Below are positions 1 through 10,341 of a stretch of 64,000 nucleotides of DNA, in pieces. The DNA is from Pseudomonas sp. Root562. GTDB taxonomy: Bacteria > Pseudomonadota > Gammaproteobacteria > Pseudomonadales > Pseudomonadaceae. Both the position numbers and the translations under genes were made by a program. The notes beneath the pieces are model-generated. The model was not told the origin of the DNA and did no database searches. It worked only from the letters and a program-made list of their open reading frames with translations. Each line of letters begins with the position of its first letter. The stretch's first letter is position 1. The stretch covers positions 36,483 to 100,482 of the forward strand of contig NZ_LMGK01000007.1 of NCBI RefSeq assembly GCF_001427125.1. The letters run 5' to 3'.

Positions 1-242
1 CCCTGGAAGCCTTTGGTGGCTTCGAGTACGACAACTGCTGCTGGAAACTGCGCCTGATCAACCGTTACTGGGTCGATTATGACGAAACCAGTCAAGACGC
101 TCCGGAAAACGAAAAAGGCGACCATGGCGTCTTCCTCCAAATTGTTCTGAAGGGACTCGGCGGCCTCACAGGCTCCAAAGTAGAGAGCTTCCTCGACAAA
201 GGCATCCAAGGTTATCGTGAACGTGAAGACCAAGCTTTCTGA
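1..242 (+). CDS. lptD: LPS-assembly protein LptD, C-terminal end (partial)
   Basis: This is the last 79 codons of a gene that begins before the window, read in frame from base 3 to a TGA at 240-242. The product is the outer-membrane beta-barrel that, with LptE, inserts lipopolysaccharide into the outer leaflet. The visible peptide has the barrel-end pattern of Lpt[13 protein letters not shown] followed by [13 protein letters not shown], alternating aromatic/hydrophobic strands, and a short tail ending in EDQAF. The cysteine pair in DNCCWK matches the conserved C-terminal disulfide cysteines of the family. surA starts inside its last codons, the usual lptD-surA order. Identity is by recognition of the tail and by context. 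Confidence 0.88.
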   Translation, partial: LEAFGGFEYDNCCWKLRLINRYWVDYDETSQDAPENEKGDHGVFLQIVLKGLGGLTGSKVESFLDKGIQGYREREDQAF

Positions 243-1539
243 TTGTCTGCGCCCGCTGCTGCTGGGCGCGCTGTTCCTGGGTACCGCGGCCAACGCCGCG
301 GTACAGTCCATCGACAAGGTGGTGGCCATCGTCGACAACGACGTAGTCATGCAGAGCCAACTGGACCAGCGCGTCCATGAAGTTCAGCAAACCATCGCCA
401 AGCGCGGCACCGCCGTGCCACCGGCCAGCGTACTGGAGCAACAGGTGCTTGAGCGCCTGATCGTCGAGAACCTGCAATTGCAGATCGGCGAGCGCTCCGG
501 TATCCGCATTACCGATGAAGAACTGAACCAGGCTGTCGGCACTATCGCCCAGCGCAACAACATGTCGGTCGACCAGTTCCGTGCCGCCCTGACTCGCGAC
601 GGTCTGTCCTACGACGACGCGCGTGACCAGATCCGTCGCGAAATGGTCATCAGCCGTGTACGTCAGCGCCGAGTGGCTGAACGCATCCAGGTAACCGAGC
701 AGGAAGTGAAGAACTTCCTGGCGTCCGACCTCGGCAAAATGCAGTTGTCCGAGGAGTTCCGCCTGGCCAACATCCTGATTCCAACGCCGGAAAGCGCCAA
801 CTCCGACGCGATTCAGAATGCTGCCAAACAGGCTGACGCGGTTTACCAGCAGCTCAAGCAAGGTGCTGACTTTGGTCAGCTGGCCATCGCCAAATCCGCC
901 AGTGAAACCGCACTGGAAGGCGGCGACATGGGCTGGCGCAAAGCTGCCCAGCTGCCACCGCCCTTCGATCGCCTGCTGAGCTCCATGACGGTTGGCGACG
1001 TGACTCAGCCAATGCGCACACCGGGCGGCTTCATTATTTTGAAGATCCTCGACAAGCGTGGCGGCGAAACCCAGATGCGCGATGAAGTGCATGTGCGCCA
1101 CATTCTGGTCAAACCAAGCCCGATCCGTGACGAAGAAAAAACCAAGGCCTTGGCTCAGTCGCTCTACAGCCGAATCGAAGCGGGTGAAGACTTTGCCGAA
1201 CTGGCAAAAAGCTATTCGGAAGACCCGGGGTCCGCACTCAACGGCGGTGACCTGAACTGGATCGATCCGAACGCACTGGTCCCGGAGTTCCGCGAAGTGA
1301 TGGCCAAGACCCCGCAAGGTCAACTGTCCAAGCCTTTCCAGACTCAATATGGCTGGCACGTCCTGGAAGTCCTTGGCCGTCGCGCCACCGACAGCACCAC
1401 CCAGGCTCGCGAGCAACAAGCCATGACCGTACTGCGTAACCGCAAATACGACGAAGAGCTGCAAACCTGGCTGCGTCAGATCCGTGACGAAGCGTACGTA
1501 GAAATCAAACTCCCTGGCGCCGACCAGGCAGCGCAGTGA
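217..1539 (+). CDS. surA: Periplasmic chaperone / peptidyl-prolyl isomerase SurA
   Basis: SurA escorts unfolded outer-membrane proteins, including LptD, across the periplasm. The 440-residue product has a signal peptide (basic start, hydrophobic core LLLGALFLG, cleavage likely after ANAA), a SurA N-terminal domain, then two parvulin/PpiC rotamase domains at roughly residues 175-280 and 288-388; the repeated segments [11 protein letters not shown] and LAIAKSASE mark them. GTG at 217 is preceded by AAGG at a 5-base gap; a GTG at 223 two codons later is the alternative start. The gene overlaps the end of lptD and its stop overlaps the pdxA start, so it is translated as part of one operon. Confidence 0.96.
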   Translation: MNVKTKLSDCLRPLLLGALFLGTAANAAVQSIDKVVAIVDNDVVMQSQLDQRVHEVQQTIAKRGTAVPPASVLEQQVLERLIVENLQLQIGERSGIRITDEELNQAVGTIAQRNNMSVDQFRAALTRDGLSYDDARDQIRREMVISRVRQRRVAERIQVTEQEVKNFLASDLGKMQLSEEFRLANILIPTPESANSDAIQNAAKQADAVYQQLKQGADFGQLAIAKSASETALEGGDMGWRKAAQLPPPFDRLLSSMTVGDVTQPMRTPGGFIILKILDKRGGETQMRDEVHVRHILVKPSPIRDEEKTKALAQSLYSRIEAGEDFAELAKSYSEDPGSALNGGDLNWIDPNALVPEFREVMAKTPQGQLSKPFQTQYGWHVLEVLGRRATDSTTQAREQQAMTVLRNRKYDEELQTWLRQIRDEAYVEIKLPGADQAAQ

Positions 1540-2525
1540 AACCCAAACGTTTCGCGCTGACACCCGGCGAACCGGCCGGCATAGGTCCTGACCTGTGCCT
1601 GCTGCTCGCCTCGCAAGCCCAGCCACACCCCTTGATTGCCATTACCAGCCGCGACCTGCTCCTCGAGCGGGCTGCGCTGCTGGGTGTGGCCGTCGACTTG
1701 CTGCCGGTTACGCCGGATAACTGGCCGGATCTGCCCGCGCCAGCCAACAGCCTGTATGTCTGGGATACACCGTTGAACGCCAAGGTCGTCGCCGGGCAAC
1801 TGGACAAGGCCAACGCCGCTTTCGTTCTCCAAACCCTGACCCGCGCCGGCCAAGGCTGCCTGGATGGACATTTTGCCGGCATGATCACCGCCCCGGTGCA
1901 TAAGGGTGTGATCAACGAATCCGGCATCGCTTTCTCCGGGCACACCGAATTCCTCGCTGACCTGACCCATACCGCGCAAGTGGTCATGATGCTCGCCACC
2001 CGCGGCTTGCGCGTGGCCTTGGTCACCACCCACCTGCCACTTCGCGAGATCGCCGATGCGATCACCCCGGAGCGTCTGGAACGGGTCACACGAATCCTGC
2101 ATGCCGATCTGCAAGAAAAGTTCGGCATCGCCCAGCCGCGTATCCTGGTGTGCGGGCTCAACCCCCACGCCGGCGAAGGTGGACACCTGGGCCATGAAGA
2201 AATCGACATCATCGAACCCACATTAGAGCGCCTGCGCGGCGAAGGCATGGACCTGCGTGGTCCGCTGCCCGCCGACACTCTGTTTACCCCCAAATATCTG
2301 GAGCACTGCGACGCAGTGCTGGCGATGTACCACGACCAGGGCCTGCCTGTGCTGAAATACAAAGGCTTCGGCGCAGCCGTCAATGTGACGCTCGGTCTGC
2401 CGATCATCCGCACCTCGGTCGACCACGGCACCGCCCTGGACCTGGCCGGCAGCGGCAAGATCGACACCGGCAGCCTGCAAGTCGCCCTGGAAACCGCCTA
2501 CCAGATGGCCGAGACCCGTTTATGA
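1536..2525 (+). CDS. pdxA: 4-hydroxythreonine-4-phosphate dehydrogenase PdxA
   Basis: PdxA oxidises 4-phosphohydroxy-L-threonine with NAD in the DXP-dependent pyridoxal phosphate pathway; the product condenses with DXP via PdxJ. The 329-residue length is normal. Family signatures are visible: the N-terminal [11 protein letters not shown] segment, the metal/substrate region [19 protein letters not shown], and [12 protein letters not shown] near residue 267. It starts at GTG in a GTGA overlap with the surA stop and ends in an ATGA overlap with rsmA, both signs of translational coupling. It is a cytoplasmic homodimer in known relatives. Confidence 0.96.
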   Translation: MKPKRFALTPGEPAGIGPDLCLLLASQAQPHPLIAITSRDLLLERAALLGVAVDLLPVTPDNWPDLPAPANSLYVWDTPLNAKVVAGQLDKANAAFVLQTLTRAGQGCLDGHFAGMITAPVHKGVINESGIAFSGHTEFLADLTHTAQVVMMLATRGLRVALVTTHLPLREIADAITPERLERVTRILHADLQEKFGIAQPRILVCGLNPHAGEGGHLGHEEIDIIEPTLERLRGEGMDLRGPLPADTLFTPKYLEHCDAVLAMYHDQGLPVLKYKGFGAAVNVTLGLPIIRTSVDHGTALDLAGSGKIDTGSLQVALETAYQMAETRL

Positions 2526-3340
2526 ACGAGCAATACCAACACAAGGCGCGCAAGCGTTTTGGCCAGAACTTTCTGCATGATGCCGGCGTCATCGACCGCA
2601 TCCTGCGCTCCATCCATGCAAAAGCCGAGGACCGTCTGCTGGAAATCGGCCCGGGCCAGGGCGCACTCACCCAGGGCCTGCTCGGCAGCGGCGCTCAACT
2701 CGATGTGGTTGAACTGGACAAGGACCTGATCCCGATCCTCAACCAGCAATTTGCCGGCAAGAGCAATTTCAACCTGCACCAGGGCGATGCACTGAAGTTC
2801 GACTTCAACAGCCTGAATGCGGCGCCAGGCAGTCTGCGAGTGGTCGGCAATCTGCCGTACAACATCTCCACGCCGCTGATCTTCCACCTGCTGCATAACG
2901 CTCACCTGATTCGTGACATGCACTTCATGCTGCAAAAGGAAGTGGTCGAGCGACTCGCGGCAGGTCCTGGCGGTGGTGATTGGGGTCGCTTGTCGATCAT
3001 GGTTCAGTATCACTGTCGGGTAGAGCATCTGTTCAACGTCGGCCCGGGGGCGTTCAACCCGCCACCGAAAGTCGATTCAGCCATCGTGCGTCTGGTGCCC
3101 CACGCCGTGTTGCCGCACCCTGCCAAAGATCACAAGCTGCTGGAACGCGTTGTACGCGAAGCCTTCAACCAGCGCCGCAAGACCCTGCGCAATACCCTCA
3201 AGCTGCTGCTGAGCAATGCCGAAATCGAAGCCGCCGGCGTTGATGGCAGCCTGCGCCCTGAGCAACTCGACCTGGCCGCCTTCGTGCGCCTGGCTGACAA
3301 ACTCAGCGAACAATCCCAGCACAAGCCAGCGGACGTCTGA
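2522..3340 (+). CDS. rsmA: 16S rRNA (A1518/A1519-N6)-dimethyltransferase RsmA/KsgA
   Basis: The enzyme dimethylates two adjacent adenines in helix 45 of 16S rRNA using S-adenosylmethionine, a late checkpoint of 30S assembly. The 272-residue protein shows the SAM loop [10 protein letters not shown] at residues 41-50 and the catalytic NLPY motif at 110-113, followed by a C-terminal helical domain typical of KsgA/Dim1. Its start forms an ATGA overlap with the pdxA stop. The name rsmA here means the rRNA methyltransferase, not the RsmA/CsrA translational regulator of pseudomonads. The surA-pdxA-rsmA-apaG-apaH order matches other gammaproteobacteria. Confidence 0.97.
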   Translation: MNEQYQHKARKRFGQNFLHDAGVIDRILRSIHAKAEDRLLEIGPGQGALTQGLLGSGAQLDVVELDKDLIPILNQQFAGKSNFNLHQGDALKFDFNSLNAAPGSLRVVGNLPYNISTPLIFHLLHNAHLIRDMHFMLQKEVVERLAAGPGGGDWGRLSIMVQYHCRVEHLFNVGPGAFNPPPKVDSAIVRLVPHAVLPHPAKDHKLLERVVREAFNQRRKTLRNTLKLLLSNAEIEAAGVDGSLRPEQLDLAAFVRLADKLSEQSQHKPADV

Positions 3341-3463
3341 CAGAACCCAAGCGTTATCGGGTAGGACACCAGCGCCCATGTCTGGTTTACTACCCGGTAC
3401 TTGGCCTAGACTGAACCTCATCAGCTATGCCCCGCGTCCCGCTTCGTTTTTAAGGCCTCTTGC

Positions 3464-3844
3464 ATGTCCGATCCTCGTTATCAGGTCGACGTCAGCGTCG
3501 TCACCCGCTATCTGGCAGAACAATCGCAACCCGAACACGACCGCTTTGCCTTCGCCTACACCATCACCGTAAAAAACAATGGCCTGATACCGGCGAAATT
3601 GTTGTCACGGCACTGGGTGATCACCGATGGTGACGGGCACGTGGAAGAGGTTCGTGGCGCCGGCGTGGTCGGCCAACAGCCATTGATCGACGTCGGCAAA
3701 AGCCATACTTACAGCAGTGGCACGGTCATGACCACCAGGGTCGGGACCATGCAGGGCACGTATCAGATGATTGCCGACGATGGTAAACACTTCGATGCGG
3801 TCATCGCACCGTTCCGCCTTGCGGTGCCGGGGTCGTTGCACTGA
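3464..3844 (+). CDS. apaG: ApaG-domain protein
   Basis: This 126-residue protein is a single ApaG (DUF525) beta-sandwich domain. It begins [17 protein letters not shown] and carries the typical [22 protein letters not shown] and [19 protein letters not shown] segments. The biochemical role is unsettled; in enteric bacteria mutants affect Co2+ resistance and Mg2+ efflux, so any transport role is indirect. It lies 123 bases after rsmA and its stop overlaps the apaH start in a TGATG arrangement, so the two are translated together. Confidence 0.95.
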   Translation: MSDPRYQVDVSVVTRYLAEQSQPEHDRFAFAYTITVKNNGLIPAKLLSRHWVITDGDGHVEEVRGAGVVGQQPLIDVGKSHTYSSGTVMTTRVGTMQGTYQMIADDGKHFDAVIAPFRLAVPGSLH

Positions 3845-4728
3845 TGGCAACGTATGCCGTCGGCGATCTGCAAGGCTGCCTTGGAGCCCTGCAGTGCCTG
3901 CTCAAACAAGTTTCATTCGATCCGGCCAGGGATCGTCTCTGGCTGGTCGGTGATCTGGTCAATCGTGGTCCGCAATCGCTCGAAACCTTGCGCTTCCTCT
4001 ATAGCATCCGTGAATCGCTGGTGTGCGTGCTCGGCAACCATGACCTGCATCTGCTGGCCGCCGGGCAGAACATCGAACGCCTGAAAAAAGGCGACACCCT
4101 GCTCGAAATCATCGAGGCCCCGGACTGCGCCGAATTGCTGGACTGGTTACGCCAGCAAAAGCTCATGCATTACGACGAACAACGAAACCTGGCACTGGTG
4201 CATGCCGGCATCCCACCGCAGTGGTCGCTGCGTAAAGCCCTGAAGTGCGCCGCCGAAGTCGAAACCGCGCTGCGTGACGACAACCTGTTCCCGCCTTACC
4301 TTGACGGCATGTACGGCAACGATCCGGCGAAATGGGACAACGACCTCAAAGGCGTGACGCGCCTGCGAGTGATCACCAACTATTTTACGCGGATGCGCTT
4401 CTGTACGGCCGAAGGCAAACTCGATCTCAAGAGTAAGGAAGGCCTGGGTACCGCACCGGCAGGCTACAAGCCCTGGTTCCAGCACAAGGAACGCAAGACC
4501 AGGGAGCTGAAAATCATCTTCGGTCACTGGGCCGCCCTGGAAGGCAATGTCGACGCCCCGGGTATTTTCGCCCTCGACACAGGCTGCGTCTGGGGCGGCG
4601 CCCTGACACTGATGAATGTCGACAGCCTTGAACGCCTCTCCTGCAAATGCGGAGAGCATGGCCACCCCGCCACGCCACCAGTCGCCCCATCCATTTGCGA
4701 ACCATCGTCAGTCAGCGTCCCGCGTTAG
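3844..4728 (+). CDS. apaH: Symmetrical diadenosine tetraphosphatase ApaH
   Basis: ApaH hydrolyses Ap4A to two ADP and, in other bacteria, removes Np4 caps from RNA. It belongs to the metallophosphoesterase superfamily. Metal-binding blocks are all visible: GDLQGC at residues 7-12, GDLVNRG at 36-42, GNHD at 64-67, and a downstream HAGIPPQW. The 294 residues are close to the usual length, with a slightly extended C-terminal tail rich in Pro and Ser after LSCKCGEHG. The start codon overlaps the apaG stop (TGATG). It is cytoplasmic. Confidence 0.96.
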   Translation: MATYAVGDLQGCLGALQCLLKQVSFDPARDRLWLVGDLVNRGPQSLETLRFLYSIRESLVCVLGNHDLHLLAAGQNIERLKKGDTLLEIIEAPDCAELLDWLRQQKLMHYDEQRNLALVHAGIPPQWSLRKALKCAAEVETALRDDNLFPPYLDGMYGNDPAKWDNDLKGVTRLRVITNYFTRMRFCTAEGKLDLKSKEGLGTAPAGYKPWFQHKERKTRELKIIFGHWAALEGNVDAPGIFALDTGCVWGGALTLMNVDSLERLSCKCGEHGHPATPPVAPSICEPSSVSVPR

Positions 4729-4761
4729 ACTGCGCTTACAGCCGAGCCACAGGAACCCGCC

Positions 4762-5091
4762 ATGAGCGAATTCAAACGTATTCCCCCGCAACAGGCCCAG
4801 ACCCTGCGCGAACAGGGCGCCGTCGTAGTCGACATCCGCGACCCGGCCACCTATGCCGCCTTGCACATCAGTGGCTCCAAACACCTGGATAACCATTCGA
4901 TCTCGGACTTCATCCGCGCTGCCGACCTCGACGCGCCGACCGTGGTGGTCTGCTATCACGGCAATTCCAGCCAAAGCGCAGCCGCCTACCTGATCAGTCA
5001 GGGCTTCTCTGACGTTTACAGCATGGATGGCGGTTTTGAGCTGTGGCGTACGACTTATCCTTCGGAAACGGCGCAAGGCTCCTCCGAATAA
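4762..5091 (+). CDS. glpE: Thiosulfate sulfurtransferase GlpE (single-domain rhodanese)
   Basis: The 109-residue protein is a single rhodanese domain. The active-site loop is CYHGNSS at residues 64-70, with Cys64 as the persulfide-carrying nucleophile; CYHGNSS is the loop of the GlpE subgroup. [17 protein letters not shown] is the rhodanese N-terminal signature. It transfers sulfane sulfur from thiosulfate to cyanide or thiols in vitro; the physiological acceptor is not certain. An AGGA-type ribosome site precedes the ATG. It follows apaH by 33 bases and is followed by two strong hairpins. Confidence 0.93.
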   Translation: MSEFKRIPPQQAQTLREQGAVVVDIRDPATYAALHISGSKHLDNHSISDFIRAADLDAPTVVVCYHGNSSQSAAAYLISQGFSDVYSMDGGFELWRTTYPSETAQGSSE

Positions 5092-5108
5092 TTTTTTTGT
5101 AACACGCA

Positions 5109-5158
5109 AGCCCGCGGCTGCCGTGGGCTAGCGCGGTGGCAGACGAACGGTCTGCCAC
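5109..5158 (+). terminator. Two adjacent hairpins after glpE
   Basis: Two inverted repeats lie back to back. The first is AGCCCGCGG / CCGTGGGCT (5109-5117 and 5121-5129) with a 3-base loop. The second is a perfect 9-bp repeat GTGGCAGAC / GTCTGCCAC (5136-5144 and 5150-5158) with a 5-base loop. A T run (5093-5099) precedes rather than follows them, so they are not a classical intrinsic terminator for glpE. They may stop or stabilise the transcript end or act upstream of yeaG. Confidence 0.5.
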
Positions 5159-5388
5159 AACTAATTACGTATCTCGCCTTTACCTCCCGAATTCCCAACT
5201 ATCCTTAAGCGCAGGCCATCCAAAACAGGGGAGAGCCGGTACACCGGCGCGCGGATCATCGGGAGTAGCTTTCGCAGTCGTCAGCTGTGAAAGAGTTCTG
5301 GGGGGTAAACAGCGACCGCCTGTTCGGTTGCTGCCAGCATCGACTGAGTGATCCGGCGTCGGCTCCACGTATCGAGCGAGGTGACGTC

Positions 5389-7311
5389 ATGAGTATCTTT
5401 AGCCACTTCCAACAACGTTTCGAGTCCACACGCCAGGAAGAACTCTCGCTGCAAGAGTATCTCGAACTGTGCAAGAAGGACCGTAGCGCCTACGTTTCCG
5501 CTGCCGAGCGTCTGCTCCTGGCCATCGGTGAACCGGAGCTGCTCGACACCTCGACCAACTCGAGACTGTCGCGAATCTTCTCCAACAAGGTGATCCGCCG
5601 CTATCCGGCCTTTGAAGACTTCCACGGGATGGAAGAATGCATCGACCAGATCGTGTCGTATTTCCGCCATGCCGCCCAAGGCCTGGAAGAGAAGAAACAA
5701 ATCCTCTACCTGCTCGGTCCCGTTGGTGGCGGTAAATCGTCCCTGGCCGAGAAGCTCAAGCAACTGATGGAAAAAGTGCCCTTCTACGCCATCAAGGGCT
5801 CACCGGTTTTCGAATCGCCGCTGGGGCTGTTCAACTCCACTGAAGATGGGGCAATCCTCGAAGAGGACTTCGGGATTCCACGGCGTTACCTCAACACCAT
5901 CATGTCGCCATGGGCGACAAAACGCCTGGCAGAGTTTGGCGGCGACATAAGCCAGTTCCGCGTGGTGAAACTCTATCCATCGATCCTTAACCAGATCGCC
6001 GTCGCCAAAACCGAACCGGGCGACGAAAACAACCAGGACATCTCCGCACTGGTGGGCAAGGTTGATATTCGCAAACTGGAAGAATTCCCGCAGAACGATG
6101 CCGACGCCTACAGCTACTCGGGTGCGCTGTGCCGGGCCAACCAGGGCCTGATGGAATTCGTCGAAATGTTCAAGGCGCCGATCAAGGTGCTGCACCCATT
6201 GCTGACCGCCACTCAGGAAGGCAACTACAACAGTACCGAAGGTCTTGGCGCGATTCCGTTTACCGGGATCCTGCTCGCTCACTCCAACGAATCGGAATGG
6301 CACACCTTCCGCAACAACAAGAACAACGAAGCCTTCATCGACCGGATCTACATCGTCAAAGTGCCGTACTGCCTGCGGGTCAGCGACGAAGTGAAGATCT
6401 ACGACAAATTGCTGTTCAACAGCTCGCTGGCCAAAGCCCATTGCGCCCCTGACACCTTGAAGATGCTGGCCCAGTTCACGGTACTTTCGCGCCTGAAGGA
6501 GCCGGAAAACTCCAACATCTATTCCAAAATGCGCGTGTATGACGGGGAAAACCTCAAGGATACCGATCCGAAGGCCAAATCGATCCAGGAATACCGCGAC
6601 AACGCGGGTGTCGATGAAGGCATGAACGGCCTGTCGACCCGTTTCGCGTTCAAGATCCTGTCGAAGGTATTCAACTTCGACCCGCACGAAATCGCCGCCA
6701 ACCCGGTGCATCTGCTTTACGTGCTGGAACAACAGATCGAGCAGGAACAGTTCCAGGCCGAGACCCGCGAACGCTATCTGCGCTTCCTCAAGGAATACCT
6801 GGCGCCGCGTTATATCGAATTCATCGGCAAGGAGATCCAGACCGCTTACCTGGAATCCTACAGCGAGTACGGCCAGAACATCTTCGACCGCTACGTGCTG
6901 TACGCCGACTTCTGGATTCAGGACCAGGAATACCGCGATCCGGAAACCGGCGAAATCCTCAACCGCGTGGCTTTGAACGAGGAGCTGGAAAAAATCGAAA
7001 AACCGGCCGGTATCAGCAATCCGAAGGACTTCCGCAACGAAATCGTCAACTTTGTACTGCGTGCCCGGGCCAACAACAACGGTAAAAACCCGACCTGGCT
7101 CAGCTACGAAAAACTGCGGGTGGTCATCGAGAAGAAAATGTTCTCCAACACCGAGGACTTGCTGCCGGTCATCAGCTTCAACGCCAAGGCCAGCAAAGAG
7201 GATCAGCAGAAACACAACGACTTCGTCACACGAATGGTCGAGCGGGGTTACACCGACAAACAGGTACGACTGCTGTCCGAGTGGTATCTGCGGGTGAGAA
7301 AATCGCAGTAA
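5389..7311 (+). CDS. yeaG: PrkA-family serine protein kinase YeaG
   Basis: This 640-residue protein is a PrkA/YeaG kinase: an AAA-type ATPase domain followed by a C-terminal PrkA kinase-like region. The Walker A loop GPVGGGKSS begins at residue 110, and ENNQDISALVGKVDIRKLEEF and GLLEFVEMFK-type segments are typical of the family. In E. coli, YeaG affects stress survival and nitrogen-starvation responses together with YeaH. ATG 5389 was chosen because MSIFSHFQQRFE is the family N terminus and GAGGTGA lies upstream; an in-frame GTG at 5287 would add 34 unconserved residues. A 297-base leader precedes it. Confidence 0.94.
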   Translation: MSIFSHFQQRFESTRQEELSLQEYLELCKKDRSAYVSAAERLLLAIGEPELLDTSTNSRLSRIFSNKVIRRYPAFEDFHGMEECIDQIVSYFRHAAQGLEEKKQILYLLGPVGGGKSSLAEKLKQLMEKVPFYAIKGSPVFESPLGLFNSTEDGAILEEDFGIPRRYLNTIMSPWATKRLAEFGGDISQFRVVKLYPSILNQIAVAKTEPGDENNQDISALVGKVDIRKLEEFPQNDADAYSYSGALCRANQGLMEFVEMFKAPIKVLHPLLTATQEGNYNSTEGLGAIPFTGILLAHSNESEWHTFRNNKNNEAFIDRIYIVKVPYCLRVSDEVKIYDKLLFNSSLAKAHCAPDTLKMLAQFTVLSRLKEPENSNIYSKMRVYDGENLKDTDPKAKSIQEYRDNAGVDEGMNGLSTRFAFKILSKVFNFDPHEIAANPVHLLYVLEQQIEQEQFQAETRERYLRFLKEYLAPRYIEFIGKEIQTAYLESYSEYGQNIFDRYVLYADFWIQDQEYRDPETGEILNRVALNEELEKIEKPAGISNPKDFRNEIVNFVLRARANNNGKNPTWLSYEKLRVVIEKKMFSNTEDLLPVISFNAKASKEDQQKHNDFVTRMVERGYTDKQVRLLSEWYLRVRKSQ

Positions 7312-7334
7312 GGCAGCTGCAAGCGGCAAGCTAC

Positions 7335-7369
7335 CAGCCTCAAGCACACCGTAGGGGCGCTTGAGGCTG
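7335..7369 (+). terminator. Hairpin between yeaG and yeaH
   Basis: CAGCCTCAAGC (7335-7345) and GCTTGAGGCTG (7359-7369) form an 11-bp perfect inverted repeat with a 13-base loop. The 136-base gap also contains repeated GCTTGTAGCTTGAAGCTTG-like text, a common Pseudomonas intergenic motif. There is no T run, so it is more likely a transcript-stability or processing hairpin inside the operon than a full stop. Confidence 0.45.
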
Positions 7370-7447
7370 TTGGTGGCTCTGTTTGCTTTGAAAGCTTCGT
7401 GCTTGTAGCTTGAAGCTTGTGACTTGTAGCTGCCCGGAGGGCTCCCT

Positions 7448-8719
7448 ATGAGCTATGTGATCGACCGACGTCTCAATGGCAAAAACAAGAGCACGGTGAA
7501 CCGCCAGCGGTTCCTGCGGCGTTACCGTGATCACATCAAAAAGGCTGTCGAAGAGGCGGTCAGCCGGCGCTCCATTACCGACATGGAGCACGGCGAACAA
7601 ATCAGTATCCCCGGCCGCGACATCGACGAGCCGGTGCTTCACCATGGTCGCGGTGGCAAGCAGACTGTCGTGCACCCGGGCAACAAGGAATTCACCAGCG
7701 GTGAGCACATTGCCCGCCCGCCGGGAGGTGGCGGGGGCAGAGGACCTGGCAAGGCCGGCAACTCCGGCGAAGGGATGGATGAATTCGTCTTCCAGATTAC
7801 CCAGGAAGAATTCCTCGAATTCATGTTCGAGGACCTGGAACTGCCGAACCTGGTCAAGCGCAACCTGACCGGTACCGACACCTTCAAGACCGTTCGTGCG
7901 GGGATCAGTAACGAAGGCAACCCCTCACGGATCAACATCATTCGTACCCTGCGCTCGGCGCATGCCCGGCGGATCGCCCTGTCCGGCAGCAGCCGCGCAA
8001 AACTGCGGGAAGCCAAGGAAGAACTCCTGCGACTGAAGCAGGAAGAACCGGACAACTTCGGCGATATTCAGGAACTCGAAGCGGAAATCGAAAAACTCAG
8101 CGCGCGCATTCATCGCGTGCCGTTCCTCGACACCTTTGACCTCAAATACAACCTGCTCATCAAACAACCCAATCCCAGTTCCAAGGCTGTGATGTTCTGC
8201 CTGATGGACGTTTCCGGCTCGATGACCCAGGCGACCAAAGACATCGCCAAGCGCTTCTTTATCCTGCTGTATCTGTTTCTCAAGCGTAACTACGACAAGA
8301 TCGACGTCGTGTTCATCCGCCACCACACCAGTGCCCGCGAAGTGGATGAGGAAGAGTTCTTCTACTCCCGCGAAACCGGCGGCACCATCGTCTCCAGCGC
8401 CTTGAAACTGATGCAGGAGATCATGGCCGAGCGTTATCCGAGCAACGAATGGAACATCTACGCCGCCCAGGCTTCCGACGGTGACAACTGGAACGACGAC
8501 TCGCCAATCTGCCGCGACATTCTGATCAACCAGATCATGCCGTTCGTGCAGTACTACACTTACGTTGAGATAACCCCACGCGAACACCAGGCCCTGTGGT
8601 TCGAATACGAGCGCATCGCCGAAGCCTTTTCCGACACTTTTGCCCAGCAACAACTGGTCTCGGCCGGGGATATCTATCCGGTCTTTCGTGAACTCTTCCA
8701 GCGCAGGTTAGTGACATGA
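7448..8719 (+). CDS. yeaH: YeaH/YhbH family protein (DUF444, VWA-like)
   Basis: A 423-residue DUF444 protein. A basic N terminus ([21 protein letters not shown]) and a glycine-rich linker near residues 90-105 lead to a von Willebrand A-like half with the metal-binding motif DVSGS at residues 254-258. It is the partner of the YeaG kinase in known genomes and is needed with it for stationary-phase and nitrogen-stress phenotypes; the molecular activity is unknown. A GGAGG site precedes the ATG, and the stop overlaps the next start as ATGA, so it is translationally coupled to the SpoVR-like gene. Confidence 0.94.
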   Translation: MSYVIDRRLNGKNKSTVNRQRFLRRYRDHIKKAVEEAVSRRSITDMEHGEQISIPGRDIDEPVLHHGRGGKQTVVHPGNKEFTSGEHIARPPGGGGGRGPGKAGNSGEGMDEFVFQITQEEFLEFMFEDLELPNLVKRNLTGTDTFKTVRAGISNEGNPSRINIIRTLRSAHARRIALSGSSRAKLREAKEELLRLKQEEPDNFGDIQELEAEIEKLSARIHRVPFLDTFDLKYNLLIKQPNPSSKAVMFCLMDVSGSMTQATKDIAKRFFILLYLFLKRNYDKIDVVFIRHHTSAREVDEEEFFYSRETGGTIVSSALKLMQEIMAERYPSNEWNIYAAQASDGDNWNDDSPICRDILINQIMPFVQYYTYVEITPREHQALWFEYERIAEAFSDTFAQQQLVSAGDIYPVFRELFQRRLVT

Positions 8720-10278
8720 CCGCCAAAGAGCAGAAGCGCCAACCCATTTCCACCGGCTCTGAATGGACGTTCGAGCTGATCCAGGCCTACGACCGCGAAA
8801 TCAGCCGTATTGCGGCGGGCTACGCCCTCGATACCTATCCTAACCAGATCGAAGTGATCACCGCCGAACAGATGATGGACGCCTACGCCTCCGTCGGCAT
8901 GCCGCTGGGTTATCACCATTGGTCCTACGGCAAACATTTCCTGAGCACCGAAAAGTCCTATACACGTGGCCAGATGGGGCTGGCCTACGAAATCGTGATC
9001 AACTCCGACCCGTGCATCGCCTACCTGATGGAAGAAAACACCATCTGCATGCAGGCGCTGGTTGTGGCGCATGCCTGTTATGGGCACAACAGTTTTTTCA
9101 AAGGCAATTACCTGTTCCGCACGTGGACCGACGCGAGCTCGATTATCGATTACCTGGTGTTCGCCAAGCAGTACATCATGCAGTGCGAAGAACGCCATGG
9201 TATCGACGCGGTGGAAGACCTCCTCGATTCCTGTCACGCCCTGATGAACTACGGTGTCGACCGCTACAAGCGGCCTTATCCGATTTCCGCCGAAGAAGAA
9301 CGCCGTCGGCAAAAGGACCGCGAAGAGCATATGCAGAAACAGATCAATGATCTGTGGCGAACCATTCCCAAAGGCGCGGACAAATACAGCGACAAGGACA
9401 ACGCACGTTTCCCCGCCGAGCCGCAGGAAAACATTCTGTACTTCATCGAAAAACATGCGCCGCTGCTGGAGCCATGGCAGCGGGAAATTGTGCGCATCGT
9501 TCGCAAGATTGCCCAGTATTTTTATCCACAGCGCCAAACCCAGGTCATGAACGAGGGCTGGGCCACGTTCTGGCACTACACCCTGATGAACGACCTGTAC
9601 GACGAAGGCCTGGTGACCGACGGTTTCATGATGGAGTTCCTCACATCCCACACCAGCGTGGTTTTCCAGCCTGGCTTCGACAGCCCCTACTACAGCGGCA
9701 TCAACCCCTACGCACTGGGCTTTGCCATGTACCGTGACATCCGTCGCATGTGTGAAGAGCCCACTGAGGAGGACTACCGCTGGTTCCCCGACATTGCAGG
9801 CACCGACTGGCTGGCCGCGATCAAGTTCGCCATGAGCAGTTTCAAGGACGAGAGTTTCATTCTGCAGTATCTGTCACCCAAGGTGATTCGCGACTTGAAG
9901 CTGTTCAGCATTCTCGATGATGACCAGAAGGACGACCTGCTGGTTCCGGCGATTCACGACGAGGGCGGCTATCGCACCATTCGTGAAACCCTCGCCGCCC
10001 AGTACAACCTGGGGAATCGCGAGCCCAACGTGCAGATCTACAGCATCGACCGCCGCGGCGACCGCTCGCTGACCCTGCGCCACCAGCAACACGACCGCAA
10101 ACCGCTGGGAGAGTCCACCGAGGAAGTGCTCAAGCACCTGCACCGGCTCTGGGGCTTCGACATTCACCTGGAAACCCTGCAAGGGGATCAGGTGATGAAA
10201 ACTCACCATGTTCCCCCCAAAGGTGAACACAGTGAAGGCGATTACGGGCGGCTGGACCTGGCTGTCATTCACCTTTGA
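8716..10278 (+). CDS. ycgB: SpoVR family protein YcgB
   Basis: The 520-residue protein belongs to the SpoVR family, named for a Bacillus spore-cortex protein but widespread in non-sporulating proteobacteria. Recognisable blocks are [45 protein letters not shown] with a conserved Glu/His pair, and a C-terminal [12 protein letters not shown] segment. The reaction is unknown. It is the third member of a yeaG-yeaH-ycgB unit, joined by an ATGA overlap, which supports action in the same stress pathway. No membrane segments are seen. Confidence 0.94.
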   Translation: MTAKEQKRQPISTGSEWTFELIQAYDREISRIAAGYALDTYPNQIEVITAEQMMDAYASVGMPLGYHHWSYGKHFLSTEKSYTRGQMGLAYEIVINSDPCIAYLMEENTICMQALVVAHACYGHNSFFKGNYLFRTWTDASSIIDYLVFAKQYIMQCEERHGIDAVEDLLDSCHALMNYGVDRYKRPYPISAEEERRRQKDREEHMQKQINDLWRTIPKGADKYSDKDNARFPAEPQENILYFIEKHAPLLEPWQREIVRIVRKIAQYFYPQRQTQVMNEGWATFWHYTLMNDLYDEGLVTDGFMMEFLTSHTSVVFQPGFDSPYYSGINPYALGFAMYRDIRRMCEEPTEEDYRWFPDIAGTDWLAAIKFAMSSFKDESFILQYLSPKVIRDLKLFSILDDDQKDDLLVPAIHDEGGYRTIRETLAAQYNLGNREPNVQIYSIDRRGDRSLTLRHQQHDRKPLGESTEEVLKHLHRLWGFDIHLETLQGDQVMKTHHVPPKGEHSEGDYGRLDLAVIHL

Positions 10279-10341
10279 TTCTGTTTGTGCCTCCGAAAGC
10301 CCGACGCAACGGTTATCCTGTCGAGCTAACGGAGGTTTTTT

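Noticed and set aside
166..1626. A 486-codon minus-strand frame across surA
   Set aside because: It is antisense to surA, with no recognisable domain and low-complexity codon-shadow text.
7370..7447. Repeated GCTTGTAGCTTGAAGC text before yeaH as a possible CRISPR-like or phage repeat
   Set aside because: It is short, degenerate, without regular spacers, and is a common Pseudomonas intergenic motif.
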